Positions 14,451-21,898 of a DNA stretch of 32,313 bases are shown in pieces (position 1 is the first letter of the stretch; each line of letters opens with the position of its first letter). A model generated the notes under the pieces. That model had not been told where the DNA came from and searched no databases. It saw only the letters and a list, made by a program, of their open reading frames with translations. This DNA comes from Lachnospiraceae bacterium (GTDB taxonomy: Bacteria > Bacillota > Clostridia > Lachnospirales > Lachnospiraceae). The DNA lies in NCBI GenBank assembly GCA_017962225.1, contig JAGCVT010000042.1, positions 1 through 32,313 of the forward strand, given 5' to 3'. Both the position numbers and the translations under genes were made by a program.

Positions 14451-16187
14451 TTACCACTCTTCATGTATATCGAAAAGATCGAATGTTTTTTTGCCGCCTA
14501 TGGTCATTTCATAGCTGTCCCATTTAATGTTGAAAGCATAAAAGTTGCCGTCTGTATCAATCAGAATAATGTATTTATCCAGATCGCTCGCAAAAGGTCT
14601 CACCCTTGTTCCCTTAGCCAGAGTTTTCTCATCCTTTGAAGGTTTGAAATCATCATCGGGTTCATATGCCTTTATATCCGAAACGGCTTCGTAATAACTC
14701 TTTTCTTCCCAACCATCATAGAGATCATAGTAGAATACTTCACCGAGTTCAAGCCATCCGTCATCGTCCACATTCGCAGTGGTTGTAGAGAATGCGAAGC
14801 TTCCTGCGAAAGAACCGTTAGCTGAGAATGAGATTTCCTTTAGTTCGTTTGTTTCAAAATAAATACCGCCCTGATAAGCTACAACCTCTTCAAATTCTTT
14901 GCCGTTAAATTCAAACACCTGCAGATATTCAACACCGTCAAAGAAGTAGTTCTGAACATACAGATAATCTGTTCCGTCTTTTCTGATGATGTAGATACTG
15001 GGATCTATAAACGAACCGTCAATATTTATCTGCTGGTAGAAATCTCCGGGGCCGTAAATATTCACAAACTGGTAAGTATCCGAATAAAATTGGCCCTGTT
15101 CATTCCAGTACTTTTCCCATGAAAAACTTAATCCGTATTCTTTATCGCCTAAATACATCGGATAATAAACATACTGGGAAACATGCATTACATATTCATC
15201 ATCAACATTTTCAAAATACTCGGGATTAAGGTAATCGGGATATTCGTCATAGTTAATGAATACAATCTGATGTCCCGATGCATATGCTGCAAGTGCGTAA
15301 TCACCGAAGTAAATGCCTACACCGTCATAATTTACGGTCCAGTTTGTAGCTCCGTCGTTAACAAGCTGATCCACGTAAAGTTGAACATCTTCTTTTAAAT
15401 CTTCTCTTGTCTCAGAGAAAAAGATTTCTTTGTCATAATTCTCATAAAGTTTGTCCGTAATGATATCGGCAAGTCCGTCCGTTTTTAAGAAAACATCATT
15501 GAATGTAATCTGTTCTCCGGTCTGTGAATCATAGCAGAAACCGCCTACGTAGTTACCGCCGTGAGCTCCACCGTAATATACCTCGGCATTGTTTCCTGTG
15601 GAAAAAATCTTCTGATCCGCTCTTATAACCCCTTTGTGGTCATACTCATAAAAGACAGGTCCCCAGGTGATATCCACATCCGAATACATATCATCAAAGT
15701 CGCTCTCAAATCCTTTAAAAGTCTCTTTAAGATTTGCTTCGTTATCCTCGTTGACCTGCTGAATCTTTTCGGCAAGTTCTTTGTAATCGTCAGTCTCGGC
15801 ATACTCGCCCGAATGAATATAAATATTGCTGTAAGAGGTATCAATAATTTTCGTGCTGGAATAATCATTATCATCCAAAAACTTATTTTCTACCGTATAA
15901 TCATAGACCGAATATCCGGGATAAGATGTATATTCGGGATGAGAAGCCGTATCGCCTCCGTTTCCGTTATTATCCGGATTGTCCGGGTTATCAATGTTAT
16001 TGTTTTCTCCGCCGTTTCCGTTATCGACGGGAGTTGTAATGTCACCTCCTGAATTAGAAGTGGAAGTAACGGTTGCCAAAGCTTCGTTGGAATCTTTGTC
16101 ACCTGCATTATTTACGCCTGTAGGAAGGCATGCTGTCAAACTTAAAATCATGGTTCCGGCAACTAATCCGGCAACGAATTTTCTCAT
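14451..16187 (-). CDS. Surface lipoprotein with DUF3298/RsiV-like domain
   Basis: 578-aa lipoprotein. The chosen start is the ATG at 16187, directly after GGAGGATGAT; an upstream in-frame ATG at 16229 would sit almost on the transcription start. Residues 1-20 form a lipoprotein signal ending in the lipobox LTAC (Cys20). A low-complexity Asn/Asp/Gly/Pro linker extends to about residue 85. Beyond it is a DUF4163/DUF3298-like region: YYGGAHGGNYVGGF near residue 204, TGEQITFNDVF, and the NPEYF end. That layout is seen in RsiV and PdaC-type extracytoplasmic proteins; in RsiV this region binds lysozyme. The rest (about 330-578) is not recognised. Lysozyme sensing is possible but only inferred. Confidence 0.75.
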   Translation of the reverse strand: MRKFVAGLVAGTMILSLTACLPTGVNNAGDKDSNEALATVTSTSNSGGDITTPVDNGNGGENNNIDNPDNPDNNGNGGDTASHPEYTSYPGYSVYDYTVENKFLDDNDYSSTKIIDTSYSNIYIHSGEYAETDDYKELAEKIQQVNEDNEANLKETFKGFESDFDDMYSDVDITWGPVFYEYDHKGVIRADQKIFSTGNNAEVYYGGAHGGNYVGGFCYDSQTGEQITFNDVFLKTDGLADIITDKLYENYDKEIFFSETREDLKEDVQLYVDQLVNDGATNWTVNYDGVGIYFGDYALAAYASGHQIVFINYDEYPDYLNPEYFENVDDEYVMHVSQYVYYPMYLGDKEYGLSFSWEKYWNEQGQFYSDTYQFVNIYGPGDFYQQINIDGSFIDPSIYIIRKDGTDYLYVQNYFFDGVEYLQVFEFNGKEFEEVVAYQGGIYFETNELKEISFSANGSFAGSFAFSTTTANVDDDGWLELGEVFYYDLYDGWEEKSYYEAVSDIKAYEPDDDFKPSKDEKTLAKGTRVRPFASDLDKYIILIDTDGNFYAFNIKWDSYEMTIGGKKTFDLFDIHEEW

Positions 16188-16247
16188 ATCATCCTCCATA
16201 AAACCGTGGAATTTTCTTCTTTTTGACATAAACCCACAGATATAGTT

Positions 16248-16276
16248 ATTTTACTACAAACCGACGCATTTCTCAA
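16248..16276 (-). promoter_or_regulatory. Sigma-A promoter of the lipoprotein-purEMND unit
   Basis: TTGAGA (16271-16276) and TAAAAT (16248-16253) are 17 bp apart on the minus strand. No purine riboswitch or PurBox-like element is evident between this promoter and the lipoprotein start. Confidence 0.75.
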
Positions 16277-16315
16277 CAATAAATCACTATTCGTAATTGT
16301 CTATATTATACATAC

Positions 16316-16350
16316 GTAAAAAGAAGAGAAGTTTTTTGGCTTCTCTTCTT
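16316..16350 (-). terminator. Intrinsic terminator of htpG
   Basis: An 11-bp stem, AAGAAGAGAAG (16321-16331) with CTTCTCTTCTT (16340-16350), closes an 8-nt loop. On the minus strand it is followed by a T5 tract. It begins 8 bp past the htpG stop codon. Confidence 0.88.
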
Positions 16351-16357
16351 AATCGGT

Positions 16358-18388
16358 TTATTTTGCAAGTATCATCATGATTTTGTTTGATCTGTTAATG
16401 AACTTGGTCATCTCATCGGGTGATAAAGGTCCGTGCTGGATAAGGGCTAAGTCAAAAAGCTGTTCGCAGATAAGACCTACATTTTCTCCTTCTTTTTCCT
16501 CAATCAGGAACTGAACCAGCTTGTTGTTTGCATTAAGTACAAGCGTAAGGCCTTCCTTGCTGAATTCGTCGATACCCATTCCGCTTGCATACATTCTCAT
16601 CATTTCCTGCATCTTTCTGGTCTCGCCGGACATTGTCATCATTGCGGAAATGTCTTTGTTTTTAAGCTTTTCGAGTTTAACCTTGATATTGTCTTTCTTG
16701 ACAATCTTCTTAAAGAGCTTTGCAAGTTCCTCTTCGTTTGCCTTAAGTTCCTCTTCTACCTTAGCGGAGTTTTTGGTCTTTAAAGCATCTGACAAATCTT
16801 CGTCTATTCTCTTGAATATTACGCCTTCGTTCTTCATTTCAAGCTGATTGATGAAAGGCATATCGATGTTGTCGGTAAGCATTACCGCATCCATTTTTGC
16901 TTTCTTAAACATAGCCACGTACTGGCTCTGCTCAACGGGATCGGTTACGAAGTAAATAATCTTTTCCTTCTTTTCGTCTTCCTTTGCCTCTTCAGCTTCG
17001 GGCTCGATTACTTCTGCTTCTACGGAATTACCTTCTTCATCCACTGCTTCTTCGGTATCAATGGGCTTTGTCTCAAGGCACTCGGGTAAAGTCATGTAGT
17101 TACCTTCAAGATTCTTAAAGAGAATGTAATCGTTCATCTTTTCGCAGAACTTGTCGTCCTTTAAGCAGCCGTATTTGATGAAGGGTGAAATGTCTCCCCA
17201 GTATTTTTCGTAATTTTCTTTATCCGTCTTGCACATTCCGGAAAGCTTGTCTGCAACTTTCTTGGTAATGTACTCGCTGATTTTGTTTACAAATCCGTCG
17301 TTCTGAAGTGCTGAACGCGATACGTTCAAAGGAAGGTCGGGACAGTCAAGCACACCTTTTAAAAGAAGCAGAAACTCGGGGATTACTTCTTTTATGTTGT
17401 CTGCGATAAATACCTGGTTGTTGTAAAGCTTGATGGTGCCTTCGATAGCATCGTATTCCATGTTAATCTTAGGGAAGTAAAGAATACCTTTAAGATTGAA
17501 CGGATAATCCATATTTAAGTGAATCCAGAAAAGAGGCTCTTTGTAATCGTTAAATACCTTGCGGTAGAATTTAAGATAATCTTCCTTTTCGCACTCTGCG
17601 GGATTCTTCATCCAGAGAGGATGTGTATCGTTTAAAAGTTCGGGACGCTTTTTAATCTTAATCTTGGCCTCGTCCTCGCCCTCTTTCTTTTCAAGTTCTT
17701 CGATAACGATATCGCTCTCAAGCTTTTCGCTAGCATTGATGGTCTGTGTTTCCTTGGTGTCTTCCTTGGCGATATAGATTTCGGTAGGCATAAAGGAACA
17801 GTATTTCTTAATGATTTCTTTTGCGCGGTATTCGTTGCAGAATTCAACGCAGTCTTCCATCAGGTAAAGAGTAATCTTTGTGCCGACCTCGGTCTTGTCG
17901 GAATCTTCCATCGTAAATTCGGTGCCGCCGTCGCACTCCCAGTGAACGGCCTTAGCGCCTTCTTTGTAAGAAAGTGTATCGATTGTAACCTTTTCGGATA
18001 CCATAAATGCCGAATAAAATCCGAGACCGAAATGACCGATGATCTGATCGTCATTTGCTTTGTCTTTGTATTTTTCGATGAAATCGGTCGCACCTGAGAA
18101 AGCGATCTGGTTAATATATTCCTCAACTTCATCGGATGTCATGCCGAGACCGTTATCTGTAAATGTAATTGTCTTTTTCTCAGGATTTACAGTTACGTCG
18201 ATTCTTTCCTTAAAGCCGTCGGGAAGTGTATATTCTCCCATCATATCGAGCTTTTTAAGCTTTGTTATAGCGTCGCAGCCGTTAGAGATAAGCTCACGCA
18301 TGAATATATCGTGGTCGGAATAAAGCCACTTTTTGATAATCGGAAATATGTTTTCCGAATTAATTGATAATGAACCTTTTTTAGCCAT
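16358..18388 (-). CDS. htpG: Molecular chaperone HtpG (bacterial Hsp90)
   Basis: 676-aa cytoplasmic ATP-dependent chaperone. The N-terminal Bergerat-fold ATPase has ELISNGCDAI (about 30-39), FTDNGLGMT (about 76-84) and GHFGLGFYSAFMV (about 118-130). The middle domain carries LNVSRSALQND with the catalytic-loop Arg, and a C-terminal dimerisation region completes the protein. A charged Glu/Lys-rich insertion near residues 445-475 is longer than in E. coli HtpG. Regulation is visible: an ideal sigma-A promoter with a perfect CIRCE operator directly upstream, pointing to HrcA control. B. subtilis htpG, in contrast, is a class III heat-shock gene not controlled by HrcA. Confidence 0.97.
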   Translation of the reverse strand: MAKKGSLSINSENIFPIIKKWLYSDHDIFMRELISNGCDAITKLKKLDMMGEYTLPDGFKERIDVTVNPEKKTITFTDNGLGMTSDEVEEYINQIAFSGATDFIEKYKDKANDDQIIGHFGLGFYSAFMVSEKVTIDTLSYKEGAKAVHWECDGGTEFTMEDSDKTEVGTKITLYLMEDCVEFCNEYRAKEIIKKYCSFMPTEIYIAKEDTKETQTINASEKLESDIVIEELEKKEGEDEAKIKIKKRPELLNDTHPLWMKNPAECEKEDYLKFYRKVFNDYKEPLFWIHLNMDYPFNLKGILYFPKINMEYDAIEGTIKLYNNQVFIADNIKEVIPEFLLLLKGVLDCPDLPLNVSRSALQNDGFVNKISEYITKKVADKLSGMCKTDKENYEKYWGDISPFIKYGCLKDDKFCEKMNDYILFKNLEGNYMTLPECLETKPIDTEEAVDEEGNSVEAEVIEPEAEEAKEDEKKEKIIYFVTDPVEQSQYVAMFKKAKMDAVMLTDNIDMPFINQLEMKNEGVIFKRIDEDLSDALKTKNSAKVEEELKANEEELAKLFKKIVKKDNIKVKLEKLKNKDISAMMTMSGETRKMQEMMRMYASGMGIDEFSKEGLTLVLNANNKLVQFLIEEKEGENVGLICEQLFDLALIQHGPLSPDEMTKFINRSNKIMMILAK

Positions 18389-18451
18389 TTTTACTCACCT
18401 CTTTAGAATATATTATGTGTTAAAAACACTTGTTTTTATCGTACAGTGATA

Positions 18452-18480
18452 ATTATAAAACCGGCATTTTTAAAAGTCAA
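18452..18480 (-). promoter_or_regulatory. Sigma-A promoter of htpG
   Basis: TTGACT (18475-18480) and TATAAT (18452-18457) have an exact 17-bp spacer on the minus strand, giving a leader of about 55 nt before the htpG ATG. Confidence 0.93.
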
Positions 18481-18487
18481 TAAAAAA

Positions 18488-18514
18488 TTAGCACTCAATT
18501 TGCTTGAGTGCTAA
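18488..18514 (-). promoter_or_regulatory. CIRCE operator (HrcA site), also shaped as a terminator
   Basis: Perfect TTAGCACTC-N9-GAGTGCTAA match to the HrcA operator. It ends 7 bp upstream of the htpG -35 box. On the minus strand the palindrome extends to an 11-bp stem with loop GCAAA and is followed by TTTTTT, so as RNA it would make an intrinsic terminator for the foldase gene that stops 5 bp before it. Confidence 0.95.
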
Positions 18515-18519
18515 TAAAA

Positions 18520-19572
18520 TCATTTTCCGTCAATCATTATGTCCGTATAGATATCGAAAAACGAGTCCGTCTTCATTTCAGAGTTATGAATAATCTTAAT
18601 ACTTTCCCACTCCTTTTCGTTGATGTTCGCTATGACATTGGGCAAGAATTCATTATATTTCTCTTCAAATGCTTTTCTTTTGGCTTCGTTTATAATGGCT
18701 TCCTTGTTTTCGTTGGTAGCCTTTCTTTCGTATGTGCTGATGCACTTAACTATATAATATCCGTCCTCTGTGGTAATTACATAGCTTATCTCGCCTTCTT
18801 CGAGGGCAAATGCCACATTTTCGTAAGCTTCGGGCATCTCTCCTCTTCTGTAGGTATGGGTGCTCTCGTCTTCTTCGTTATAAAGAGCACAGAGGCTTTC
18901 GAAATCCGACTCGGTAACTGCCTTTTCTCTTATCTCTAATGCTCTTTCTTTGGCTTCAGCCTTGGCAGCATCGGAATAATCCGTCAGTCTTCCGTGTGTG
19001 TCCTCATGATAGGTCTTTATAAATATCTGCTGTACGGTAATGCTTCTTGCATCATCGTCGCTTATTTCAAAATTCACTTCATCCACAATGGAATTGTAGA
19101 CCTTTTCCGCCAAAGCGTATTCGGAATACATCTGATATACCAGATCTTCGTCGGCACCAAGTTCGGTCTTTTCGTTTTTGGAAAGAGTCTTCATATATGC
19201 CTTGGCTGCTTTTTTAAGAGATTTCTTTTCATCTCCTGAAAGAGTAATCTTTTCTTCCTTTGCCATCAGATTCAGTACTTTGATTCTGGTAACCTTGGCA
19301 AGAACCGTTTCCTTAAAAGCATCCTCGATTGTGGTATTGCCTGCGGATGTGCTCCATATCTGCTCACCGAATGTGGCTTCGTATGCGTTTGCCATATTGG
19401 TAAGGTAAATGTTCATCTCGCTTCTTGAACAGCTTAATGTATTGATTCTGAAAACCTCGCCTTCGGCAAATCCGCCGGTGACAACCACGGTTCTGTCGCA
19501 CGCCGTCAGAAGAATTACAGACAGGAAAACCGATATTAAAATTTTAAATCTGTCAAATAATCTTTTTCGCAT
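18520..19572 (-). CDS. PrsA-like peptidyl-prolyl isomerase lipoprotein
   Basis: 350-aa lipoprotein foldase expected on the outer face of the membrane, assisting folding of secreted proteins. Signal peptide with lipobox LTAC (Cys25). A SurA/PrsA-like helical N-domain (about 45-165) is followed by a parvulin domain (about 172-285) that contains QQIFIKTY, YRRGEMPEAYENVAFALEEGEISYVI and a GYYIVKC strand. The usual active-site His of the opening strand (HILV in classical parvulins) is replaced here, so isomerase activity is uncertain while chaperone activity remains plausible. It begins shortly after the glyA terminator with GAGGGG before the ATG and no clear promoter. Its 3' end abuts the CIRCE hairpin. 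Confidence 0.85.
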   Translation of the reverse strand: MRKRLFDRFKILISVFLSVILLTACDRTVVVTGGFAEGEVFRINTLSCSRSEMNIYLTNMANAYEATFGEQIWSTSAGNTTIEDAFKETVLAKVTRIKVLNLMAKEEKITLSGDEKKSLKKAAKAYMKTLSKNEKTELGADEDLVYQMYSEYALAEKVYNSIVDEVNFEISDDDARSITVQQIFIKTYHEDTHGRLTDYSDAAKAEAKERALEIREKAVTESDFESLCALYNEEDESTHTYRRGEMPEAYENVAFALEEGEISYVITTEDGYYIVKCISTYERKATNENKEAIINEAKRKAFEEKYNEFLPNVIANINEKEWESIKIIHNSEMKTDSFFDIYTDIMIDGK

Positions 19573-19600
19573 TTATTTCCCCTCAGAAATCTAAATACGT

Positions 19601-19623
19601 AAAAGGGGAGGCTAAGCCTCCCC
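19601..19623 (-). terminator. Intrinsic terminator of glyA
   Basis: GGGGAGGC (19605-19612) and GCCTCCCC (19616-19623) form a perfect 8-bp GC-rich stem with a 3-nt loop, followed on the minus strand by TTTTACG. It lies just past the glyA stop codon. Confidence 0.88.
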
Positions 19624-19629
19624 GTAATA

Positions 19630-20868
19630 TTAAATCAAAGGATATTTTGCGGTAAGTTCGTCTACGATTGCTCTTGCGTAAGGAATCTTCTCTTCGCCGC
19701 CCTTAACGATAGCTGCGATAGCGTCTGCAATCTTATCCATATCTTCGGTATTCATGCCGCGGGATGTAACTGCGGGAGTACCAAGTCTTACACCGCTTGT
19801 AACGAAAGGCTTCTGAGGATCGTTGGGAACTGTGTTCTTGTTGGCTGTGATATGAGCCTCATCGAGCATCTTCTCAACTTCCTTACCTGTGTACTTCTCA
19901 CCTCTTAAGTCAACAAGCATAAGATGGTTGTCCGTACCGCCTGAAACGATCTTAACTCCTCTTGAAAGAAGACCGTTGCAGAGAGCCTGTGCGTTGTCGA
20001 TAATGTTCTGTGCATAAACCTTGAATTCAGGTGATAAAGCTTCTTTAAAGCAGACTGCCTTACCTGCGATAACATGCATTAAAGGTCCGCCCTGGATGCC
20101 GGGGAAGATAGCCTTGTTGAAGTTGTACTTCTCTGCTGCTTCCTTGTTGGCAAGAATCATACCGCCTCTGGGTCCGCGGAGTGTTTTATGAGTTGTTGTA
20201 GTAACAACATCCGCATAAGGGAAGGGTGAGGGATGAAGACCTGCAACCACAAGACCTGCGATGTGAGCGATATCTACCATAAGAACCGCACCAACCTCAT
20301 CACACACTTCTCTGAATTTCTTGAAGTCAATTGTTCTTGCGTAAGCGGAAGCACCTGCAATAATCATTTTGGGCTTGCACTCTAAAGCAAGTTCACGTAA
20401 TTTATCGTAATCAATGAATCCGTCGTCATTTACGCCGTAAGGTACGACATTGAAGTATTTACCGGACATATTAACGGGTGAACCGTGTGTAAGATGTCCG
20501 CCGTGGTCGAGGTTCATACCCATGATGGTATCCCCGGGGTTAAGAATTGCAAACTGAACTGCCATGTTTGCCTGAGCGCCCGAATGAGGCTGAACGTTAG
20601 CATAATCACAGCCGAAAAGTTCTTTTGCTCTTTCGATTGCAAGATTTTCAACTACGTCAACACATCCGCATCCGCCGTAATATCTCTTTGCGGGATAACC
20701 TTCGGCATACTTGTTTGTAAGAATGCTGCCCATTGCAGCCATTACAGCCTTGGATACCCAGTTCTCAGATGCGATAAGCTCAATATGAGAATTCTGTCTT
20801 GCTTCCTCATCGCAGATGGCTGAAGCTATCTCGGGATCAACCTTTTTTACTTCTTCCAACGAATACAT
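19630..20868 (-). CDS. glyA: Serine hydroxymethyltransferase
   Basis: 412-aa cytoplasmic PLP enzyme interconverting serine plus tetrahydrofolate with glycine plus methylene-THF, the main one-carbon source for purine and thymidylate synthesis. Diagnostic blocks: [10 protein letters not shown] (about 29-38), [26 protein letters not shown], and [16 protein letters not shown] containing the PLP-binding Lys near residue 225. Length is standard. AGGAGGA precedes the ATG, and it has its own promoter and terminator. It may be functionally coupled to purN and purD, which use its one-carbon and glycine products. Confidence 0.98.
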   Translation of the reverse strand: MYSLEEVKKVDPEIASAICDEEARQNSHIELIASENWVSKAVMAAMGSILTNKYAEGYPAKRYYGGCGCVDVVENLAIERAKELFGCDYANVQPHSGAQANMAVQFAILNPGDTIMGMNLDHGGHLTHGSPVNMSGKYFNVVPYGVNDDGFIDYDKLRELALECKPKMIIAGASAYARTIDFKKFREVCDEVGAVLMVDIAHIAGLVVAGLHPSPFPYADVVTTTTHKTLRGPRGGMILANKEAAEKYNFNKAIFPGIQGGPLMHVIAGKAVCFKEALSPEFKVYAQNIIDNAQALCNGLLSRGVKIVSGGTDNHLMLVDLRGEKYTGKEVEKMLDEAHITANKNTVPNDPQKPFVTSGVRLGTPAVTSRGMNTEDMDKIADAIAAIVKGGEEKIPYARAIVDELTAKYPLI

Positions 20869-20911
20869 ATATTTGATTCCTCCTAAAAATGCTTATTATT
20901 CAAACGTAGAC

Positions 20912-20941
20912 ATTATAGCATGTAGTAATCAAAATTGTCAC
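20912..20941 (-). promoter_or_regulatory. Promoter of glyA with extended -10
   Basis: TATAAT (20912-20917) is preceded by TGC, an extended -10, with GTGACA (20936-20941) 18 bp upstream on the minus strand. Confidence 0.75.
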
Positions 20942-20950
20942 TATTGATTT

Positions 20951-21319
20951 TCAGAAAGAAAATTCTGTCTCAAGATTACCCTTAAGATATTCGTCAGCCT
21001 TCTCATAAAAGCAGTTTTCCATATTACGAATCTTGGAATCTGACGCATATTCAAACGAATGATGATTAACCACCAGCTTGTAAGTTACGTTTCTGTCTTT
21101 GTCATATTCTTTTGTAAGATTAACGCCTGCGTTTTTAAAACCGTAATCGTTTAAATACTCTCTTACGTCTTTTATGTACTCTGCTTCGCTTCTCTCGATT
21201 GCTTCCCTATACTCGCGTCCTTTTTTATCATTTGCATATGCTTTTACCGAAACGCTTAAAACAACCGAAATAACGATTACTGCTGCGATAATTGTAAATA
21301 ACTTAATTCTTCCTGTCAT
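20951..21319 (-). CDS. Small exported or membrane-anchored protein of unknown function
   Basis: 122-aa protein with one N-terminal hydrophobic segment (about 5-27) that may serve as a signal anchor or a signal peptide cut near VKAYA. The remaining ~95 residues are hydrophilic and show a short helical Glu/Arg-rich stretch, then a beta-like segment (NVTYKLVVNHHSFEYA) and a C-terminal helix. I do not recognise the family. It is downstream of the barstar gene in the same orientation, which invites comparison with a barnase toxin, but none of the barnase active-site Glu/Arg/His context is present. Its AGGAGG ribosome binding site lies inside a predicted stem. Confidence 0.65.
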   Translation of the reverse strand: MTGRIKLFTIIAAVIVISVVLSVSVKAYANDKKGREYREAIERSEAEYIKDVREYLNDYGFKNAGVNLTKEYDKDRNVTYKLVVNHHSFEYASDSKIRNMENCFYEKADEYLKGNLETEFSF

Positions 21320-21323
21320 CTTA

Positions 21324-21370
21324 TATATCCTCCTGCATCAGGTTTTCCTTTTGTTTACAGGAGGAGTATA
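21324..21370 (-). promoter_or_regulatory. Shine-Dalgarno-masking stem before the small exported protein
   Basis: On the minus strand TCCTCCTG (within 21358-21370) is a perfect complement of CAGGAGGA (within 21324-21335), which contains the ribosome binding site. TATA on both sides can extend the stem across a one-nt bulge, and the loop is 22 nt. This could keep translation off until the stem opens. Confidence 0.5.
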
Positions 21371-21378
21371 TCACAGGC

Positions 21379-21402
21379 ACCTGTCCAATAAACGGGACAG
21401 GT
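21379..21402 (-). other. GC-rich hairpin downstream of barstar
   Basis: ACCTGTCC (21379-21386) pairs with GGACAGGT (21395-21402) around an 8-nt loop. No T-tract follows on the minus strand, so it is not a standard terminator. It sits directly upstream of the Shine-Dalgarno-masking stem and may belong to the same structured leader. Confidence 0.5.
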
Positions 21403-21420
21403 AATTAATGATTTATACCT

Positions 21421-21657
21421 TTACTCCATAACGGTTTCTATACCGAGATCGTTAATTACATCCAGTACCGAATAAAAATAATTTTCTCCCTTTTCACTGT
21501 TAATTATTGTTATTCTGTCAATTCTCATTTCCCCCAGACAGTCAAAAAGCGCATCAAGGTTTTTTCCGTAATACTCCGGAAAAGAAAACACTTCCTTAAG
21601 ATATTCATGCGCTTCCTTTCGTTCGTTAACTTTCAAAGCATCGATTGTGTATTCCAT
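21421..21657 (-). CDS. Barstar-family protein (RNase inhibitor fold), orphan
   Basis: 78-aa protein close to barstar in length and sequence. It begins with a short beta-strand, then contains FSFPEYYGKNLDALFDCL, the conserved barstar helix-2 region whose Tyr and Asp residues plug the barnase active site, and it ends in the DVINDLGIETV segment. The founding member protects the cell from its own secreted barnase. No barnase or other RNase gene is visible nearby, so it may be an orphan immunity protein or a barstar-like protein with another partner. The promoter is unclear; a possible extended -10 (TGGTAGAAT, 21725-21733) lies upstream. Confidence 0.85.
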   Translation of the reverse strand: MEYTIDALKVNERKEAHEYLKEVFSFPEYYGKNLDALFDCLGEMRIDRITIINSEKGENYFYSVLDVINDLGIETVME

Positions 21658-21729
21658 TTTTGATTCCTTTCATGCGGTCTAAAGTTTACCTACCCTGCAT
21701 ATATGTATTAAACCAACCGCTTTCATTCT

Positions 21730-21789
21730 ACCATATATCGTATAAATAGGGCGTTTTTTTTGTGAAATTTTTAATATGGTAAGCCCTAT
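21730..21789 (-). other. Interleaved inverted repeats upstream of barstar
   Basis: ACCATAT (21730-21736) is complementary to ATATGGT (21774-21780), and ATAGGGC (21746-21752) to GCCCTAT (21783-21789). The two 7-bp pairs cross each other. As RNA they would form a pseudoknot; as DNA they flank and overlap the likely barstar promoter. Confidence 0.35.
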
Positions 21790-21833
21790 ATAACTATTTT
21801 TTGTTATATTTATATAAATAATGAAAGAACTGA

Positions 21834-21862
21834 TTGACTGAAAAATCAAATTATAGTATTCT
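21834..21862 (+). promoter_or_regulatory. Sigma-A promoter of the LTA-synthase-like gene
   Basis: TTGACT (21834-21839) and TATTCT (21857-21862) are 17 bp apart. An AAAGGA ribosome binding site precedes the ATG at 21899. Confidence 0.75.
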
Positions 21863-21898
21863 AAATGCGTTTTTGAAATTGTTAAAGGAATATCAATT

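Noticed and set aside
20951..21319. Barnase-type toxin partner of the barstar
   Set aside because: No barnase active-site pattern (Glu, Arg and His in their conserved contexts) can be seen, and it is not similar to any RNase I recognise.
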